DNA of 64,000 bases from Roseateles sp. DAIF2 (GTDB taxonomy: Bacteria > Pseudomonadota > Gammaproteobacteria > Burkholderiales > Burkholderiaceae_C). Positions 40,359-48,980 of the stretch are shown piece by piece. Position 1 is the stretch's first letter, and every line of letters starts with the position of its first letter. The DNA lies in the NCBI RefSeq assembly GCF_015624425.1, contig NZ_CP049919.1:2356001-2420000 (forward strand), read 5' to 3'. Below the pieces are notes generated by a model. That model was not told the origin of the DNA, ran no database searches, and worked only from the letters and a program-made list of their open reading frames with translations. The position numbers and the translations under genes were made by a program.

Positions 40359-40448
40359 CCACCCCCTACGCGCTGCGCGTGCCCCCTCAAAGGGGCGAGC
40401 CCGCAGGCCCGGCGAAGCCGGATCCTCGGGCTCCGCGCGGCCCCAATC
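40359..40448 (+). repeat. Palindromic 3' element, copy C
   Basis: It starts CCACCCCCTA on the first base after the ftsK stop. Hairpin 1 is CGCG CTG CGCG, hairpin 2 is GCCCCCTCAAAGGGGC, and the third stem has arms GAGCCCG/CGGGCTC around CCGGCGAAGCCGG. It fills most of the 119-base gap to lolA. Confidence 0.85.
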
Positions 40449-40477
40449 GTGAACTTCACCCATAGACCCGATCACCG

Positions 40478-41080
40478 ATGAAACGTCTTGCGTCACTGCT
40501 GCTTGTCCTTGCTTCGGCGGCCCATGCCGACGCGGTGCAGACCCTGAAGGACTTCGGCCGCGAGGTGAAGAGCGGCAAGGCCGAGTTCACGCAGACCGTG
40601 AGCTCGCCGGATGGCCAGCGCAAGAAGACCTCCTCGGGCAGCTTCGAGTTCCAGCGCCCGAACCAGTTCCGCTTTGCCTATGCCAAGCCCTTCGAGCAGT
40701 TGATCGTCGGTGACGGTCAGAAGGTCTGGATCTACGACCCCGACCTGAAGCAGGCCAGCTCGCGCCGCATGAACCAGGCCCTGGGCGCCACGCCCGCGGC
40801 CCTGCTGGCGGGAGCCAACCTGGAGAAGGACTTCGAGCTGAAGGCCCAACCCAGCAGCGGCGGGCTCGACTGGGTGCAGGCCCAGCCGCGCCAGGCCGAC
40901 AACAATCTGCAAAGCCTGAAGATCGGCTTCAAGGGCAAGGAGCTGGCCGCCATCGAGGTGGTGGACGGCTTCGGCCAGCGCTCGCTGCTGCAGTTCAGCG
41001 GCGTGCAGGCGAATGCGCCGGTGGCGGCCGAGCGCTTTCGCTTCGTGCTGCCGCCCGGTGCCGACCTGATCGAGCAGTAA
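40478..41080 (+). CDS. lolA: Outer-membrane lipoprotein carrier protein LolA (200 aa)
   Basis: Periplasmic chaperone that carries lipoproteins from LolCDE to LolB. The signal peptide is KRLASLLLVLASAAHADA. The mature protein has GKAEFTQTVSSPDGQRKKTS, FEFQRPNQFRFAYAKPFEQL, IVGDGQKVWIYDPDLKQAS and a beta-rich C-terminus ending FVLPPGADLIEQ, all LolA-typical. It follows ftsK, a common arrangement, with rarA two genes further on. Confidence 0.97.
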   Translation: MKRLASLLLVLASAAHADAVQTLKDFGREVKSGKAEFTQTVSSPDGQRKKTSSGSFEFQRPNQFRFAYAKPFEQLIVGDGQKVWIYDPDLKQASSRRMNQALGATPAALLAGANLEKDFELKAQPSSGGLDWVQAQPRQADNNLQSLKIGFKGKELAAIEVVDGFGQRSLLQFSGVQANAPVAAERFRFVLPPGADLIEQ

Positions 41081-41092
41081 GGGCGGCACCGG

Positions 41093-42808
41093 ATGCCGCA
41101 TAACGTCAGCCTCATCTCCACGATCGCGGTCGGCTTCGGCCTGGCCATCATCCTCGGCCTGCTGGCCTCGCGGCTGCGCATGCCGCCGCTGGTCGGCTAT
41201 CTGCTCGCCGGTGTCGCGATCGGCCCGGCCACGCCCGGCTTCGTCGCCGACATCGACCTGGCGGGCCAGCTCGCCGAGATCGGCGTGATGCTGCTGATGT
41301 TCGGCGTCGGCCTGCATTTCTCGATGAAGGACCTGCTGGCCGTCAAGCGCATCGCGGTGCCGGGCGCGGTGGTGCAGATCATGGTCGCCACCGCGATGGG
41401 CTTCGGCCTGGCGCGCTGGTGGGGCTGGAACAATGGCGCGGCCCTGGTGTTCGGCCTGGCGCTGTCGGTGGCCAGCACCGTGGTGCTCTTGCGCGCGCTG
41501 GAGGCGCGGCAGCAGCTGGAGACCGCCAACGGCAGCATCGCGGTCGGCTGGCTGGTGGTCGAGGACCTGGTAATGGTGCTGGTGCTGGTGCTGCTGCCGC
41601 CGCTGGCCGGCCTGCTGGAGCCCGGCGCGGGACCGCAGGGCGCGGCGCGTCCGCATGGCAATGCCGACCTGCTGGCCACGGTGGGCTGGACCCTGACCAA
41701 GGTGGCGGCCTTCATCGCGCTGATGCTGGTGATCGGCCGGCGCGTCTTCCCGCGCCTGCTGTGGACGGTGGCCGGCACCGGCTCGCGCGAGCTGTTCACC
41801 CTGTGCGTGGTGGCGGTGGCGGTCGGCGTTGCCTATGGCTCGGCGGCGCTGTTCGACGTGTCCTTCGCGCTGGGCGCCTTCTTCGCCGGCATGATGATGC
41901 GCGAGTCGGAATACAGCCACCGCGCGGCCGACGAGTCGCTGCCGCTGCGCGACGCCTTCTCTGTGCTGTTCTTCGTCTCGGTGGGCATGCTGTTCGACCC
42001 GCAGGTGATCCTGCAGCAGCCGCTGAAGGTGCTGGCCGTGGTGGCGATCATCGTGGTCGGCAAGACCCTGGCCGCGATCGGCCTGGTGCTGGCGCTGCGC
42101 TACCCGCTCAACACCGCGCTGATCGTCGGCGCCAGCCTGGCGCAGATCGGCGAGTTCTCCTTCATCCTGGCCGGCCTGGGCAAGGCCCTGGGCCTGCTGC
42201 CGGCGCAGGGGCAGAGCCTGATCCTGGCCGGCGCGCTGATCTCGATCGCGCTGAACAGCCTGTTGTTCACGGCGGTGGAGCCGGCCAAGGCCTGGATCCT
42301 GCGCAAGTCGGCCTGGGCCCGCAAGATGGAGCTGCGCGACGACCCGCTGGCCGAGCTGCCCGCCAGCACCGACGAGTCCAAGCTCAGCGGCCAGGTGGTC
42401 GTGGTTGGCTACGGCCGGATCGGCAAGCAGGTGGCGGAAGCGCTGCTGGCCCAGGGGCTGCACCTGGTGGTGGCCGAGCAGGAGCGCGAGGTGGTCGAGG
42501 CGCTGCGCGCGCGCGGCGTCGCCGCGGTGGCCGGCGATGCCAGCGAGCCGGCGGTGCTGATCCAGGCGCATATCGCGCGCGCCGCGCTGCTGGTGATCGC
42601 CGGCGGCGACAGCCTGCAGGCGCGCCAGATGGTGGAGACGGCGCGCCAGCTCAACCCGGCGGTGCGGGTGCTGCTGCGTGCCCACAACGAGGACGAGGCC
42701 CGCCTGCTGCGCGAGGCCGAGCTGGGCGAGGTGTTCGTGGCCGAGCAATGCCTGGCCGAGGCGCTGACGCGCCGTGCCCTGGAGGGCATGGGCGCGCGCG
42801 CCGCCTGA
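41093..42808 (+). CDS. Kef/YbaL-type monovalent cation:proton antiporter (571 aa)
   Basis: Inner-membrane CPA2 antiporter. The N-terminal 400 residues carry about twelve membrane segments, with LLASRLRMPPLVGYLLAGVA, LMFGVGLHFSMKDL, and FALGAFFAGMMMRESEYSH near residue 260. The C-terminal RCK/TrkA-N domain has VVVVGYGRIGKQVAEALLAQ and VAGDASEPAVLIQAHIARAA. Length matches YbaL/KefB-like proteins. It lies 12 bases after lolA. The transported ion (K+ or Na+) is not resolvable. Confidence 0.92.
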   Translation: MPHNVSLISTIAVGFGLAIILGLLASRLRMPPLVGYLLAGVAIGPATPGFVADIDLAGQLAEIGVMLLMFGVGLHFSMKDLLAVKRIAVPGAVVQIMVATAMGFGLARWWGWNNGAALVFGLALSVASTVVLLRALEARQQLETANGSIAVGWLVVEDLVMVLVLVLLPPLAGLLEPGAGPQGAARPHGNADLLATVGWTLTKVAAFIALMLVIGRRVFPRLLWTVAGTGSRELFTLCVVAVAVGVAYGSAALFDVSFALGAFFAGMMMRESEYSHRAADESLPLRDAFSVLFFVSVGMLFDPQVILQQPLKVLAVVAIIVVGKTLAAIGLVLALRYPLNTALIVGASLAQIGEFSFILAGLGKALGLLPAQGQSLILAGALISIALNSLLFTAVEPAKAWILRKSAWARKMELRDDPLAELPASTDESKLSGQVVVVGYGRIGKQVAEALLAQGLHLVVAEQEREVVEALRARGVAAVAGDASEPAVLIQAHIARAALLVIAGGDSLQARQMVETARQLNPAVRVLLRAHNEDEARLLREAELGEVFVAEQCLAEALTRRALEGMGARAA

Positions 42809-42820
42809 GACAATCGGCGC

Positions 42821-44176
42821 ATGTCGTCTTCCTCCTCCGAATCGCTGTTTCCCGATCTCGATCCGCGGCCCGTGCCGGCCGCCACGCCCGGCGCGCGCGT
42901 GCCGCTGGCCGAGGCGCTGCGCCCGCGCAGCCTGGACGAGGTGATCGGCCAGAGCCATCTGCTCGGCGAGGGCAAGCCGCTGGCGCTGGCCTTCCGCTCC
43001 GGCAAGCCGCATTCGATGATCTTCTGGGGCCCGCCGGGTGTCGGCAAGACCACCCTGGCGCGCCTGACCGCCACCGCCTTTGACTGCGAGTTCATCGCGC
43101 TCTCCGCGGTGTTCTCCGGCGTTAAGGACATCCGCGCGGCGATGGAGCAGGCTCAAGCCTATCTGTCGCAGGGCAAGCGCACCATCCTGTTCGTCGACGA
43201 GATCCACCGCTTCAACAAGTCGCAGCAGGACGCGCTGCTGCCGCATGTCGAATCGGGCCTGTTCACCTTCATCGGCGCGACCACCGAGAACCCTTCGTTC
43301 GAGGTCAACTCGGCGCTGCTGTCGCGCGCCCAGGTCTATGTGCTGAAGTCGCTGGACGAGGCCGAGCTGCGCCAGCTGCTGCAGCGCGCGCGCGGCCAGG
43401 CGCTGGCGCATCTGCAGTTCGAGGACAAGGCGGTCGACACCATCGTCGGCTATGCCGACGGCGACGCGCGGCGCTTTTTGAACCTGCTGGAGCAATGCGA
43501 GATTGCGGCGGGTGCCGCCGGCATCGCGCAGATCGACGCCGAGTTCGTCAGCAATGCGCTGAGCCTGAACGCGCGCCGCTTCGACAAGGGCGGCGACAAC
43601 TTCTACGACCAGATCTCGGCGCTGCACAAGTCGGTGCGCGGCTCCAGCCCGGACGGCGCGCTCTACTGGCTCAGCCGCATGCTGGACGGTGGCGCCGACC
43701 CGCGCTACCTGGCGCGGCGCATCGTGCGCATGGCCTGGGAGGACATCGGCCTGGCCGACCCGCGCGCGATGCAGATCGCCAACGACGCGGCGCTGACCTT
43801 CGAGCGCCTGGGCAGCCCCGAGGGCGAGCTGGCGCTGGGCCAGGCGGTGATCTATCTGGCCATCGCGGCCAAGAGCAATGCCGGCTACAACGCCTACAAC
43901 GCGGCCCGCGCCTTCGTGAAGCAGGACGGCAGCCGCGAGGTGCCGGTGCACCTGCGCAATGCGCCGACCAAGCTGATGAAGGAGCTGGGCTACGGCCACG
44001 AGTACCGCTATGCCCACGACGAGCCGCATGCCTATGCGGCCGGCGAGACCTATCTGCCGGACGGCATGCCGGAGCCGGACTGGTATCGCCCGGTGCCGCG
44101 CGGGCTGGAGAGCAAGATCGGCGAGAAGCTGGCCTTCCTGCGCCGGCTCGACGAAGAGGCGGGCAAAAACGGCTAG
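42821..44176 (+). CDS. rarA: Replication-associated recombination protein A (451 aa)
   Basis: AAA+ ATPase of the clamp-loader family, acting at stalled forks. Walker A is [15 protein letters not shown], Walker B is [17 protein letters not shown], and sensor 1 is [20 protein letters not shown]. The C-terminal tetramerisation part has [20 protein letters not shown] and [19 protein letters not shown]. The start ATG 42821 lies 12 bases after the antiporter stop. Length is normal. Confidence 0.97.
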   Translation: MSSSSSESLFPDLDPRPVPAATPGARVPLAEALRPRSLDEVIGQSHLLGEGKPLALAFRSGKPHSMIFWGPPGVGKTTLARLTATAFDCEFIALSAVFSGVKDIRAAMEQAQAYLSQGKRTILFVDEIHRFNKSQQDALLPHVESGLFTFIGATTENPSFEVNSALLSRAQVYVLKSLDEAELRQLLQRARGQALAHLQFEDKAVDTIVGYADGDARRFLNLLEQCEIAAGAAGIAQIDAEFVSNALSLNARRFDKGGDNFYDQISALHKSVRGSSPDGALYWLSRMLDGGADPRYLARRIVRMAWEDIGLADPRAMQIANDAALTFERLGSPEGELALGQAVIYLAIAAKSNAGYNAYNAARAFVKQDGSREVPVHLRNAPTKLMKELGYGHEYRYAHDEPHAYAAGETYLPDGMPEPDWYRPVPRGLESKIGEKLAFLRRLDEEAGKNG

Positions 44177-44259
44177 ACGCTTTCATCGCGGCATGTGATA
44201 AAGGCCTTGTCGCCAAGGACCGGAGGGAGGCCGGTCCTGGCTTTGAACAGGGGATTCGC

Positions 44260-45081
44260 ATGTGGTCCATGCCCCGGGTGCTGCTCGCGTCGCTGCTGTT
44301 AGGAATTGGCCTTTCGGTCCAGGCCGCGAATACCCAAGTCCCGAGTTCCCAGCCCTGCGGGCCCTATCGCGTGGCCTTCTACGAGTACGGCGCGATGTAC
44401 TTTCGCGGCGAGCAGGGGCAGGGCGAGGGCGTGGACAAGGAGCTGGTCGACGAGCTGGCGCGGCGCACCGGCTGCCGCTTCATCACCAGCGTGGTGTCCC
44501 GCGTCGCGACCTGGGTGCATCTGGCGCGCGGCACGGCCGACATCACGGTCTCGGCGGTGCGCACGCCGCAGCGCGAGCTGCACGCCGAGTTCGCGATCTA
44601 TCTGCGCGGCCAGCCCTCGGTCTATGTGCGCTCCGAGCTGGCCGGCACGGTCGATTCGCTGCAGACCTTCGTGACCCGCGGCCCTTGGAAGCTGGCGATC
44701 TCCAAGGGCTACAGCTACGGTCCGCAGATGGACGCGATCATCGCGGACCTGCGCCAGCAGGGGCGCGTCGGCGAATACGGCGATGCCAATGCGGTGGCGC
44801 GGGTGATTGGCAGCGGCAAGGCCGACGCCTTCATCGCCTCCAACCTGGCCTGGTCGCCGATCTTCAAGGCGCACAAGCTGGAGGGTCGGGTCGCCGTGCT
44901 GCCCGGCAGTCCGGAGATGACGATCGAGGCCGGCCTGGCCTTCTCGCGCGAGCGCGTGCGGCCGGCCGACATCGCGCTGATGACGCAGACGGTGGCCGAG
45001 ATGCGCGCCGATGGCCGCCTGAAGCAGATCCTCGGCCGCCATGGCTCGCCGGAGGTGGTGAAGAAGGCGATGCTGCCCTGA
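44260..45081 (+). CDS. Periplasmic solute-binding protein, family 3-like (273 aa)
   Basis: Secreted binding protein of the SBP_bac_3 type. The signal peptide is PRVLLASLLLGIGLSVQAAN. The mature part has GVDKELVDELARRTGCRFI, RGTADITVSAVRTPQRELH, AEFAIYLRGQPSVYVRSEL and GSGKADAFIASNLAW, the usual two-lobe pattern. The start is ATG 44260 or ATG 44269. No permease of the matching class is adjacent; livHMGF downstream use family 4 receptors. It may be a sensor-type or orphan receptor. Confidence 0.8.
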   Translation: MWSMPRVLLASLLLGIGLSVQAANTQVPSSQPCGPYRVAFYEYGAMYFRGEQGQGEGVDKELVDELARRTGCRFITSVVSRVATWVHLARGTADITVSAVRTPQRELHAEFAIYLRGQPSVYVRSELAGTVDSLQTFVTRGPWKLAISKGYSYGPQMDAIIADLRQQGRVGEYGDANAVARVIGSGKADAFIASNLAWSPIFKAHKLEGRVAVLPGSPEMTIEAGLAFSRERVRPADIALMTQTVAEMRADGRLKQILGRHGSPEVVKKAMLP

Positions 45082-45178
45082 GGCTCGACGATGTATCCGG
45101 GCCAACGGGTAAATCCCAGAAAGGGGGCGATCCCCGCACTCCTAGAATTTCCTTAGCCTGCAAGACCGATGGCCGATG

Positions 45179-45202
45179 GCCCGCCCCCTTGGTGGCGGGC
45201 CT
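45179..45202 (+). terminator. Hairpin in the region between the binding protein and livH
   Basis: GGCCCGCC, loop CCCTTGGT, GGCGGGCC, then TTCT; the short T-run makes it a weak terminator candidate. The 199-base region also holds a symmetrical GGGTAAATCCC block and CCTAGAATTTCC, and is likely the livH promoter region. Confidence 0.5.
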
Positions 45203-45280
45203 TCTGCCATCTGGCCCCTACCAGACCAGAACAAGACCGCCTTTTGCGCTCAGCGATCGGCGGCCGCAACGGAGATCGCG

Positions 45281-46204
45281 ATGGAGATTTTTTTCCAGCA
45301 AATCATCAACGGCCTGGTGCTGGGGAGCATGTATGCGTTGGTGGCGTTGGGGTACACGATGGTGTACGGGATCATCAACCTGATCAATTTTGCGCATGGC
45401 GAGATCCTGATGGTGGGAGCGCTGGTGGCGTGGACGGTGATCACGGCGCTGGAGGGTTCGGGGCTGCCGGGCTGGTCGCTGATGCTGATCGGGGCGGTGT
45501 GCGCGATCGTGGTGTGCACGGTCCTGAACTTCACGGTGGAGAAGATCGCGTATAGGCCGCTGCGCAACGCGCCGCGCCTGGCCCCGCTGATCACGGCCAT
45601 GGGCATGAGCCTGCTCTTGCAGACCCTGGCGATGATCATCTGGAAGCCCAACCCCAAGCCCTTCCCGCTGCTCTTGCCGACCACGCCGTTTGATCTGGGC
45701 GGCCCGGTGATCACGGTCACCCAATGCCTGATCCTGGGGCTGACGGTGATGATCCTGGCCGGACTGATCTATCTGGTGAACCACACCAAGCTGGGCCGCG
45801 CGATGCGGGCCACGGCGGAGAACCCGCGCGTGGCGGGGCTGATGGGGGTGAAGCCGGACTTCGTGATCTCGGCCACCTTCGTGATCGGCGCGGCGCTGGC
45901 CGCGGTGGCCGGCATCATGTGGGCGGCCAACTACGGCACGGTGCAGCACTCGATGGGCTTCCTGCCGGGGCTGAAGGCCTTCACCGCGGCGGTGCTGGGC
46001 GGCATCGGCAACCTGGCCGGGGCCATGGTGGGCGGCATCCTGCTGGGCCTGATCGAAGCCATCGGCGCCGGCTATCTCGGTGAGCTGACCGGCGGTGTGC
46101 TGGGCAGCCATTACGCCGACATCTTCGCCTTCATCGCGCTGATCCTGGTGCTGACCCTGCGACCGTCCGGCCTGCTGGGCGAACGCGTGGCCGACCGCGC
46201 CTGA
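45281..46204 (+). CDS. livH: Branched-chain amino acid ABC transporter permease LivH (307 aa)
   Basis: Membrane subunit of a HAAT-type importer. Signatures are FFQQIINGLVLGSMYALVAL, YTMVYGIINLINFAHGEILM, GRAMRATAENPRVAGLMGV and GIGNLAGAMVGGILLGLIEA. About eight membrane segments. ATG 45281 (MEIFFQQ) is chosen over upstream frame extensions that add nonmembrane sequence. No livK receptor gene is beside it. The first half uses GGG glycine codons more than its neighbours. Confidence 0.95.
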   Translation: MEIFFQQIINGLVLGSMYALVALGYTMVYGIINLINFAHGEILMVGALVAWTVITALEGSGLPGWSLMLIGAVCAIVVCTVLNFTVEKIAYRPLRNAPRLAPLITAMGMSLLLQTLAMIIWKPNPKPFPLLLPTTPFDLGGPVITVTQCLILGLTVMILAGLIYLVNHTKLGRAMRATAENPRVAGLMGVKPDFVISATFVIGAALAAVAGIMWAANYGTVQHSMGFLPGLKAFTAAVLGGIGNLAGAMVGGILLGLIEAIGAGYLGELTGGVLGSHYADIFAFIALILVLTLRPSGLLGERVADRA

Positions 46205-46210
46205 TATGAA

Positions 46211-46295
46211 CCACCCCCTACGCGCTGCGCGCGCCCCCTCAAGGGGGCAACACCGGCAGCCCGGCAAAGCCGGATCTGCGGTGTTCGCTTGGGAA
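46211..46295 (+). repeat. Palindromic 3' element, copy D
   Basis: It starts CCACCCCCTA six bases after the livH stop. Hairpin 1 is CGCG CTG CGCG, hairpin 2 is GCCCCCTCAAGGGGGC, and the third stem has arms AACACCG/CGGTGTT around CCGGCAAAGCCGG. It lies inside the liv operon, before livM. Confidence 0.85.
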
Positions 46296-46332
46296 TGCAA
46301 ATGGCTGCGAGGCCATCGCTGAGGAGTCTTCC

Positions 46333-47412
<1,080 letters not shown>

Positions 47413-47449
47413 TGACGAGCAACGAGCAGCAGCACCAGGAGCACCAGCA

Positions 47450-48235
47450 ATGACAACAACGACGGATACCGTGCTGAGCGTCAAGGGCGTGTCCAAGCGC
47501 TTCGGCGGCCTGCAGGCCCTCGCGGACGTGGGCATCGAGATCAAGGCCGGCCAGGTCTACGGCCTGATCGGCCCCAACGGCGCGGGCAAGACCACCTTCT
47601 TCAACGTTATCACGGGTCTCTACACCCCGGACGGCGGGAGCTTCGAGCTCGGCGGCAGCCCCTACACCCCGCAGGCGGTGCACCAGGTGGCCAAGGCCGG
47701 CATCGCGCGCACCTTCCAGAACATCCGGCTCTTCGCCGAGATGACCGCGCTGGAGAACGTGATGGTGGGCCGCCATGTGCGCACCCATTCGGGCCTGCTG
47801 GGGGCGGTCTTCCGCACCCCGGGCTTCAAGCGAGAGGAGGGCCAGATCGCCCAGCGCGCCCAGGAGCTGCTGGACTATGTGGGCATCGGCAAGTACGCGG
47901 ACTTCAAGGCCCGCACCCTGAGCTATGGCGACCAGCGCCGCCTGGAGATCGCGCGGGCCCTGGCCACCGACCCCAAGCTGATTGCGCTGGACGAGCCGGC
48001 CGCGGGCATGAACGCCACCGAGAAGGTCGTGCTGCGGGAGCTGATCGACCGCATCCGCAAGGACGGCCGCACCATCCTCTTGATCGAGCATGACGTGAAG
48101 CTGGTGATGGGCCTGTGCGACCGGGTCACGGTGCTGGACTACGGCAAGCAGATCGCCGAGGGCACGCCCGCGGACGTGCAGAGCAACCCCAAGGTGATCG
48201 AGGCCTACCTCGGCGCAGGCCATGCCGCGCACTGA
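47450..48235 (+). CDS. livG: ABC transporter ATP-binding protein LivG (261 aa)
   Basis: ATPase subunit. Walker A YGLIGPNGAGKTTFFNVITG, signature LSYGDQRRLEIARALATDP, Walker B KLIALDEPAAGMN. The LivG-type tail with VLDYGKQIAEGTPADVQSNP is present. ATG 47450 (MTTTTDTV) is chosen, preceded by a CAG-rich leader with AGGAG nine bases upstream. Confidence 0.96.
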   Translation: MTTTTDTVLSVKGVSKRFGGLQALADVGIEIKAGQVYGLIGPNGAGKTTFFNVITGLYTPDGGSFELGGSPYTPQAVHQVAKAGIARTFQNIRLFAEMTALENVMVGRHVRTHSGLLGAVFRTPGFKREEGQIAQRAQELLDYVGIGKYADFKARTLSYGDQRRLEIARALATDPKLIALDEPAAGMNATEKVVLRELIDRIRKDGRTILLIEHDVKLVMGLCDRVTVLDYGKQIAEGTPADVQSNPKVIEAYLGAGHAAH

Positions 48236-48251
48236 ACAGGAAGCAAAGAAC

Positions 48252-48977
48252 ATGGCTGAGAACAAAGAGATCCTGCTCAAGGTCAGCGGGCTGAAGGTGG
48301 CCTATGGCGGCATCCAGGCCGTCAAGGGCGTGGACTTCGAGGTGCGCCAGGGCGAGCTGGTGAGTCTGATCGGGGCCAACGGGGCGGGCAAGACCACGAC
48401 GCTGAAGGCGGTGACGGGGCTGCAGCCGGTGGCCGAGGGGCAGATCCACTTCATGGGCAAGCCCTTGAAGGGGCAGGGGGCCTGGGACCTGGTCAAGCAG
48501 GGGCTGGTGATGGTGCCCGAGGGGCGCGGCACCTTCACCCGCATGACCATCACCGAGAACCTGCAGATGGGCGCCTACATCCGCAACGACAAGGCCCAGA
48601 TCGAGGCCGACATCGAACGCATCTTCGGCATCTTCCCCAGACTCAAGGAGCGCAGGAACCAGCTGGCGGGCACGATGAGCGGCGGCGAGCAGCAGATGCT
48701 GGCGATGGGCCGCGCGCTGATGACGCAGCCCAAGGTGCTGCTGCTGGACGAGCCCAGCATGGGCCTGAGCCCGATCATGGTGGACAAGATCTTCGAGGTG
48801 GTCAACGACATCCACGGCCAGGGCGTGACGGTGCTCTTGGTGGAGCAGAACGCCAGCCGGGCGCTGCAGCTGGCCAACCGCGGCTATGTGATGGAGAGCG
48901 GGCTGATCACGATGACGGGGGAGGGCAAGACCCTGCTCAATGATCCCAAGGTGCGGGCTGCTTACCTCGGCGAATGA
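48252..48977 (+). CDS. livF: ABC transporter ATP-binding protein LivF (241 aa)
   Basis: Second ATPase subunit. Walker A SLIGANGAGKTTTLKAVTGL, signature MSGGEQQMLAMGRALM, Walker B VLLLDEPSMGLSP. LivF-type MVPEGRGTFTRMTITENLQM is present. It is the last gene of the liv operon and ends three bases before the convergent E1-like gene. Confidence 0.96.
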   Translation: MAENKEILLKVSGLKVAYGGIQAVKGVDFEVRQGELVSLIGANGAGKTTTLKAVTGLQPVAEGQIHFMGKPLKGQGAWDLVKQGLVMVPEGRGTFTRMTITENLQMGAYIRNDKAQIEADIERIFGIFPRLKERRNQLAGTMSGGEQQMLAMGRALMTQPKVLLLDEPSMGLSPIMVDKIFEVVNDIHGQGVTVLLVEQNASRALQLANRGYVMESGLITMTGEGKTLLNDPKVRAAYLGE

Positions 48978-48980
48978 GCC

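Noticed and set aside
37878..44029. Two long minus-strand open frames opposite ftsK-lolA-antiporter-rarA
   Set aside because: His/Gln/Ala/Arg-rich composition, no motifs, and fully covered by well-identified plus-strand genes.
44260..45081. livK, the receptor of the liv transporter
   Set aside because: The protein is about 270 residues with the family 3 pattern; LivK-type receptors are about 370 residues and belong to family 4.
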